Below, piece after piece: positions 4,938 to 8,620 of a stretch of 8,620 nucleotides of DNA (position 1 is its first letter; every line of letters starts with the position of its first letter). The notes beneath the pieces are model-generated. The model did not search any database, had not been told where the DNA came from, and saw only the letters and a list, made by a program, of their open reading frames with translations. The position numbers and the translations under genes are program-made. Location of the stretch: the NCBI GenBank assembly GCA_937858775.1, contig CALLYX010000304.1:1-8620 (forward strand), written 5' to 3'. The stretch comes from an uncultured bacterium. GTDB taxonomy: Bacteria > Auribacterota > Tritonobacteria > UBA1439.

Positions 4938-5885
4938 ATGCGAACGACGCGTCCGCGCGCCTTGCTTCTCTGCGCCTTCCTGCTGCCCGCCTTCAGCGCC
5001 GCCGCGGCGAAGGCGGCGGATTCGCTCTGCTTCGTGCAGTTCCACCACCCGGGCGACGAGCACGAACCCGACGCCGGGGCGATGCGGACGTGGAACCGCG
5101 GGCCCCATCGGCGCAAGTTCATGGAGGCGCGCGCCGTTCATCTCGCGGCGCCGGACGCGAGGCCGTCGGAAGGGCAGGTCGTCTTCTGGGGGGAGTGGGA
5201 GCCGCCGTCGCCGCTCATCAAGAGGTTCGAGAGGCCGGAGGGCGACGAGCCGCGCTTCCTCTATCGCCCGATCCTGGGAAAATTCCAAAAGGCGGACCCC
5301 CCGTACCAGAACACCGACCCGTTCGTCTTCGGCGGGGCGTTCCTCTACGGGAATTGCAAGGAGAACACCAAGAAGGGCCTCCCGACCGAGATGCAGGCGC
5401 TCAAGAGGGGTTCGGTGATCCTCTTCGGCTCCAACCGGAACGGGTCGCAGTTCGTCCTCGACACCGTTTTCGTCGTCGAGGATTGGACGCCGTACACGAC
5501 CGCCGACTACCTCGAGACGCTCAAGGGGAAGGTCCCGCCCGAGTATTTCGACATCACGCTGAACCCCATAGCGCACGATCTCGCCGTGAACAAGACGGCG
5601 GGATGCGCATACCGCCTCTATCGCGGGGCGACATGGGAGCGCCCCCTCCACGGGATGTTCAGCTACTTCCCCTGCAAGCCATGGAAGGACGGCGACGCGC
5701 GCGGCTTCGCCCGGCCCGTCATAACGCTCCCGGGGATCGTCGACGACCGTCTCAGGGGGTGGCAGCGGATGAATCCGCAGGAGAAGATAGGGGACGTGGA
5801 ACGGCTCTGGAAAGAGGTCGCCCGCCAGGTCGCGGCGCAGGGCCTTTCCTTCGGCGTGAAGACAGGGGTCCCGGGGCCGCGCTAG
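4938..5885 (+). CDS. Exported protein of unknown function
   Basis: Predicted 315 residues; I do not recognise a named family. The frame is open upstream to 4587 but that part is the shadow of the TS-family gene; the ATG at 4938 with GGAGG upstream is the natural start. Residues 1-27 look like a Sec signal peptide: Arg-rich start, hydrophobic LLLCAFLLPAFSAAAA, and a likely cleavage after Ala-Lys-Ala. The mature part has no further membrane helix and contains Cys31, Cys140, Cys223 and Cys246. It has several conserved-looking blocks: FHHPGDEHEPD (35-45), VVFWGEWEPPSP (81-92), QNTDPFVFGGAFLYGNC (124-140), RGSVILFGS (157-165), QFVLDTVFVVEDW (171-183) and a C-terminal LYRGATWERPLHGMFSYFPC (227-246). 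These read like a compact alpha/beta domain with a structured surface, not a transporter or a repeat protein. Location after the TS-family gene is the only context. Real gene: confident. Confidence 0.8.
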   Translation: MRTTRPRALLLCAFLLPAFSAAAAKAADSLCFVQFHHPGDEHEPDAGAMRTWNRGPHRRKFMEARAVHLAAPDARPSEGQVVFWGEWEPPSPLIKRFERPEGDEPRFLYRPILGKFQKADPPYQNTDPFVFGGAFLYGNCKENTKKGLPTEMQALKRGSVILFGSNRNGSQFVLDTVFVVEDWTPYTTADYLETLKGKVPPEYFDITLNPIAHDLAVNKTAGCAYRLYRGATWERPLHGMFSYFPCKPWKDGDARGFARPVITLPGIVDDRLRGWQRMNPQEKIGDVERLWKEVARQVAAQGLSFGVKTGVPGPR

Positions 5886-5936
5886 GCGGCCGCCGGACCC
5901 ATCCCCCGTATCCCCCGCCCTTCCCGCCGCCCGGAA

Positions 5937-6689
5937 TCAGGTTCCATCCCCCCGCGCTTTCATCTCCACCGCCGCCCCCTCCCTCAGCGGCTCCACATAC
6001 CCGCGCAGCGCCCAATGCCGCTGCATCGCCTCGAAGAGCACCTGGGCCGCCCGCAGGCTCTCCCTGAACTGGACCATCGTCCCGTGGATATCCTCCCGCC
6101 GCAGGTCCCGGACGAACGCCTCGTGCTCGCGCATTGCGCCTCCGGTCTGCGCCATGAACGGCGGCATCTGAGCCAGCGCCGCGTCTAGCCGGTCGAGCGC
6201 CGGCAGCGCCTTCGCCCGGAGCTCCTCGATGAGCGCCGACGCCCGCTCGACGATCCCGCGGTCCACGCTGCACGGTATGCGCCCGCCGTCCGGAATCGCC
6301 GGTTCGTCCGGCCCCCCCATGGTGATCTCCACGTAAGAGTCGCCGGCGATGAACAGGGTCTTCTTCACCACGGCGGTAGCCCCCCTGCGCACAAAGCCGT
6401 GGAAGGCCTCCTTGACGGCGAGCGTGACCTCGATCGTCCCATCGGCCTCCGGGCGGATCCGGGTCACGCCCCCGACGGTCGTGCCTCGGATCCTGACCTC
6501 GGAGCCATTATCGAGCCCGTGGGCCCCATCCGCGGCGCAGAGCGTGGCGTGGAGCCGGAAGACGGGCTCGAAGATCCCTCGCGCGCGCCCAGCGATGAAG
6601 ATCGCGGCGACAAAGGCGGCCGCCGCGAGGAGCACGAAGGCGCCCGCGATTTCGTTCACGAAACGGAACTTGAACGTCGTCTCCGTCAT
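5937..6689 (-). CDS. mlaD: MlaD-like MCE-domain protein of a lipid ABC transporter
   Basis: Membrane-anchored periplasmic substrate-binding subunit of an Mla/Mce-type transporter that moves phospholipids or similar hydrophobic molecules between the membranes. Of 250 residues, 14-34 form a single N-terminal membrane anchor (about IAGAFVLLAAAAFVAAIFIA). The MCE domain occupies about 45-140, with GLDNGSEVRIRGTTVGGVTR (58-77), the family's signature Gly-Leu-x-x-Gly-x-x-Val-x-x-x-Gly-x-x-Val-Gly pattern. The rest is a long helical tail (about 142-228) ending in a Gln-Arg-His-Trp-Ala-Leu-Arg-Gly word often seen near the end of MCE proteins. The ATG at 6689 overlaps the stop of the upstream ATPase-like gene as ATGA, implying translational coupling. 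It converges with the exported-protein gene across 51 bp. Its size matches single-MCE MlaD homologues. Confidence 0.88.
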   Translation of the reverse strand: MTETTFKFRFVNEIAGAFVLLAAAAFVAAIFIAGRARGIFEPVFRLHATLCAADGAHGLDNGSEVRIRGTTVGGVTRIRPEADGTIEVTLAVKEAFHGFVRRGATAVVKKTLFIAGDSYVEITMGGPDEPAIPDGGRIPCSVDRGIVERASALIEELRAKALPALDRLDAALAQMPPFMAQTGGAMREHEAFVRDLRREDIHGTMVQFRESLRAAQVLFEAMQRHWALRGYVEPLREGAAVEMKARGDGT

Positions 6690-7369
6690 GGCCCATCCCC
6701 CCTCGCCCCCGCCGCGCCGCGCAAGTCGTAACGGTCGGCCGGCGGCATCCCCTCCGGTTCGACGTCGGTCACCCACAACACGGCCCCGCCGCGCGCGCAC
6801 GCCTCCCGCACCGCGCCGATCAATCCCGGCAGATATTCCGCGCGGACGCCGCGCAGCGGGTGCTCCAGGAGGACCAATCGGGGCGAGCCGAGAAACGCGC
6901 GGACCCACTCGGCAACGCGCAGGGCCCCGCCCGCGGCATGCGCCGGGCGGACCGCCGGTATGGCCCCGAGGCCGAAGGCGCGCGCGCGCGCCGCGATCTC
7001 CGCAAGGATATCCCCCTCCGCCCTCGCCGTGTGGTGCCGCGCGGAGAGGGAGATGTTTTCCAGCACGCTCAGGTTGCTGATCCAGCCGCGCGCGCCGAAT
7101 ACCCTGCCGATCATTCCGCGCCGATCGAGCGCCGTGTCGCGGTCCATCATGCCCCACTCCTCGCCGAGAAACCTCACTCTTCCCTCTTCGGGACTGATCA
7201 GCCCCTCCGCGGCGTCGGCGAGCGGCGGCGTCCCCCGCCCCTCCCCCGTCCGGGCGACGGCGAGCGTTCCCGGCGGAAGCCGTGCGCTGAAGCGTTCAAG
7301 CCGGGCGCGGCCCTGCGCCCAACCGAGCGTCACGCCCGCAAACTCGAGGATCGCGTCTTCGCCGCCCAT
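6686..7369 (-). CDS. MlaF-like ABC ATPase subunit with all catalytic motifs degenerate
   Basis: Position and length (227 residues) identify the ATP-binding subunit of the Mla transporter, and the ABC layout is traceable: N-terminal beta strands, a P-loop-like GEGRGT, a SVLENISL helix that follows the Q-loop in MlaF, a signature-like region, Walker B-like LVLLEHP, and a C-terminal Val-Leu-Trp-Val-Thr strand. Yet key residues differ. Walker A Gly-x-Gly-Lys-Ser-Thr reads Gly-Glu-Gly-Arg45-Gly-Thr. The Q-loop Gln after Phe91 is Gly92. The signature reads Ala-Ala-Gly-Gly-Ala (145-149). Walker B Asp-Glu is Glu169-His170, and the H-loop His is Asp202. There is no frameshift and third positions are GC-rich, so it is a maintained gene, not a decaying one. 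It starts 5 bp after the permease stop and overlaps mlaD by 4 bp. A non-hydrolysing structural partner, or a heterodimer with an intact ATPase elsewhere, is plausible. Confidence 0.85.
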   Translation of the reverse strand: MGGEDAILEFAGVTLGWAQGRARLERFSARLPPGTLAVARTGEGRGTPPLADAAEGLISPEEGRVRFLGEEWGMMDRDTALDRRGMIGRVFGARGWISNLSVLENISLSARHHTARAEGDILAEIAARARAFGLGAIPAVRPAHAAGGALRVAEWVRAFLGSPRLVLLEHPLRGVRAEYLPGLIGAVREACARGGAVLWVTDVEPEGMPPADRYDLRGAAGARGDGP

Positions 7370-7374
7370 TTTTG

Positions 7375-8004
7375 TCAGATGTATGTCAGCACGGACACGA
7401 TGGCCGAGATTATGAAGAGGGCCGCTATGGATCGAACGACCGCACGCGTGGCGGCCTGCGGCACCTCCGTGACGGCGCCGGCAGCGCGGAGCCCCTCGAC
7501 GACGCAGATCGCCGCCGTGAACAGGCCGGGAAAAAACGTCTTGGCCAGCACGTTGCCGACGTCCGCCGGGCGAAGGCCGCGCAGGACGGCGCCGAGGAAC
7601 ACCGGCGGGGCCGCCGCGGCGACGCCGAAGAGGATCATGGAGGCGTAGCCGCCGACGAACGCCACGGCGACGAACCAGACGGCGAGGCAGAAGACCGAGA
7701 CGGCCGCGGCGAGGGCGCGCGGCATCGCCAGGTAGAGGAGCGGGTCGAGGCCCTGGGCCTCCATGACCCTGATCTCGCCCATGACCTTCATCGTGGCGAG
7801 CTCCACGGCTATGGCGGCGCCGCTGCGCCCTATAACGACGAGGTTGACCAGAAGCGGGGCGAGCTCCCTGATGACCACCGCCGCCAGGATATCCCCGAGG
7901 AGCCCGGTGCGGCCCGCCCTGCCCAGCCAAAGCTGCGCCTGGGCTACGACGGAGACGCCGGTGAGAAGCGCCACGAGGGAGACGAACGGAAGCGCCTCGA
8001 CGCC
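7375..8004 (-). CDS. mlaE: MlaE-family lipid transporter permease, N-terminal part missing
   Basis: Inner-membrane permease of the Mla/Mce transporter, here about 205 residues to the stop at 7375. Recognisable family blocks in order: LPFVSLVALLTGVSVVAQAQ at the left edge, then VIRELAPLLVNLVVIGRSGA, then AIAVELATMKVMGEI, GLDPLLYLAMPRALA and several hydrophobic membrane helices to the C-terminus. Normal MlaE proteins have about 45-55 more N-terminal residues, including an amphipathic helix; these are replaced at about 7991-8004 by a lower-GC cyclic-di-GMP protein in the same frame, so the continuous frame of more than 400 codons is artificial. The ATPase-like gene follows 5 bp downstream, then mlaD: the usual mlaE-mlaF-mlaD order. 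Identity is confident; the true start is not in this window. Confidence 0.87.
   Translation of the reverse strand, partial: GVEALPFVSLVALLTGVSVVAQAQLWLGRAGRTGLLGDILAAVVIRELAPLLVNLVVIGRSGAAIAVELATMKVMGEIRVMEAQGLDPLLYLAMPRALAAAVSVFCLAVWFVAVAFVGGYASMILFGVAAAAPPVFLGAVLRGLRPADVGNVLAKTFFPGLFTAAICVVEGLRAAGAVTEVPQAATRAVVRSIAALFIISAIVSVLTYI
7991..8004. other. Chimeric junction at a word shared by EAL and MlaE proteins
   Basis: On the minus strand this is GGCGTCGAGGCGCT, encoding Gly-Val-Glu-Ala-Leu. Both EAL domains (Thr-Gly-Val-Glu-Ala-Leu-x-Arg-Trp) and MlaE permeases (Gly-Val-x-Ala-Leu-Pro) carry this word, so the switch fits an assembler or polymerase jumping across a short exact match. GC content changes sharply at this point. 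Confidence 0.75.
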
Positions 8005-8620
8005 GGTGATTGCCCTGGTCTGCAGATCCAGTTTTGCCTGGTAATCGAGGTAAAATTCATTGCGTTCCATTGCATGACGCAGGTTGGTTTCGATGGTCAG
8101 CCGTTCGTTGGACATGGAGCGGATATTTTCGGAGTAAAACTGGAAATTGTTTTTTCCTTCCGATTTGGCAAAGTACATGGCAATGTCCGCATTTTTCATT
8201 AAGGACTGTTCATCCAGTCCGTCCTTCGGGAAGACGCTGATACCGATACTGGCGGTGACACGACATTCTTCCCCCATGAGCGCAATCGGTTGCATGACGG
8301 TGTTCAAAATCTTCTTGGCCAGAAATTCCACCTGCTTCAGATCGTTAAAATCTTCAACCAGAATCGTGAATTCGTCGCCTCCGAGACGTCCGATAATATC
8401 GACGGTACGCAGAGACTGTTTGAACCGCAAAGCCATCTCTTTGAGCAGAGTGTCTCCGGCTTCGTGTCCGAGGGAATCATTAATGATTTTGAAGCGATCC
8501 AGATCGATGAAGAAAACAGAGAGGTGTTTTTTGTTGCGTTGAGCGGATTGAATGGCGTGATCAAGCAACTGGCTGAACATCAGGCGGTTCGGCAGGACGG
8601 TGAGAGCGTCGTGCGTGGCC
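7991..8620 (-). CDS. GGDEF-EAL protein fragment (cyclic-di-GMP), foreign to the rest of the window
   Basis: Runs in from the right edge of the window with no start: the frame upstream of the ATG at 8580 already reads Thr-His-Asp-Ala-Leu-Thr-Val-Leu-Pro-Asn-Arg-Leu, the classic beginning of a GGDEF domain. The active-site RLGGDEF follows, with an Arg-Thr-Val-Asp inhibitory (I-site) motif exactly five residues before Gly-Gly-Asp-Glu-Phe, then SIGISVFP and the ADIAMYFAK segment. An EAL domain begins (LRHAMERNEFYLDYQAKLDL) and stops within its Glu-Ala-Leu motif, where the permease takes over. It is therefore a diguanylate cyclase domain with a cut phosphodiesterase domain. Base composition is close to half AT, unlike the GC-rich neighbours, and codon use differs. 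Probably a betaproteobacterial- or gammaproteobacterial-like piece joined artificially. Confidence 0.9.

Noticed and set aside
4776..5651. 291-codon open frame on the minus strand opposite the exported protein
   Set aside because: It is an Arg/Glu/Leu-rich antisense shadow of the GC-rich + strand gene, with no ribosome-binding site and no domain; the + strand frame has a signal peptide and conserved-looking blocks.
5090..6067. 325-codon + strand frame overlapping the exported protein and mlaD
   Set aside because: Pro/Arg-rich low-complexity translation with no start signal; it overlaps two convincing genes in other frames.
7375..8620. A genuine diguanylate cyclase-permease fusion protein
   Set aside because: The switch falls on a word common to both families, base composition changes abruptly there, the EAL domain is cut within its first motif, and the permease lacks its N-terminus.

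Overview
The window is about 8.6 kb of GC-rich (roughly two-thirds GC) bacterial DNA. It has outer-membrane-type lipid transport (Mce/Mla) genes, a bacterial GlmU and bL25, and tRNAs with encoded CCA ends, so the host of the central part is a diderm bacterium with a GC-rich genome. I cannot name a phylum from the sequence. Both ends look like joins to foreign or rearranged DNA, so the trustworthy single-genome part is about 232 to 7990.

Layout. 1-75 is a + strand fragment of a methyl-accepting chemotaxis protein hairpin tip. It runs at an inverted repeat (66-98) into a minus-strand frame that becomes ribosomal protein bL25 (rplY, start at 594). Upstream of rplY, in the same direction, is glmU (620-1912). 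Then comes a gene-poor stretch of about 1.5 kb (1913-3446) with two minus-strand tRNA genes: tRNA-Gln(UUG) at 2171-2245 and a CAU-anticodon tRNA (Met or Ile2) at 3091-3165. These are separated by about 845 bp without a credible gene, including a strikingly AT-rich island. A 159-residue two-helix membrane protein with a four-cysteine tail (3447-3926, minus) is divergent from a thymidylate synthase-superfamily gene of the short, methanogen-like type (4153-4842, plus). That gene is followed by an unrecognised protein with a signal peptide (4938-5885, plus). Converging on it from the right is a minus-strand operon for an Mla/Mce-type ABC lipid transporter: permease mlaE (5' end lost), an MlaF-like ATPase, and MlaD-like MCE protein, tightly packed (5-bp gap, then a 4-bp ATGA overlap).

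The most interesting biology is the MlaF-like subunit. It keeps the overall ABC ATPase layout and is translationally coupled to mlaD, yet every catalytic motif is altered: Walker A Lys to Arg, Q-loop Gln to Gly, Walker B Asp-Glu to Glu-His, H-loop His to Asp. It reads as a pseudo-ATPase in an otherwise normal lipid transporter. The second point is the short TS-family enzyme with a conserved active site in a bacterium, next to an exported protein of unknown function.

The right end (about 7991-8620) is a GGDEF plus start-of-EAL cyclic-di-GMP protein of much lower GC. It is fused in frame to the permease exactly at a Gly-Val-Glu-Ala-Leu word that both families share. This is best read as an assembly or amplification chimera, not a real fusion gene.
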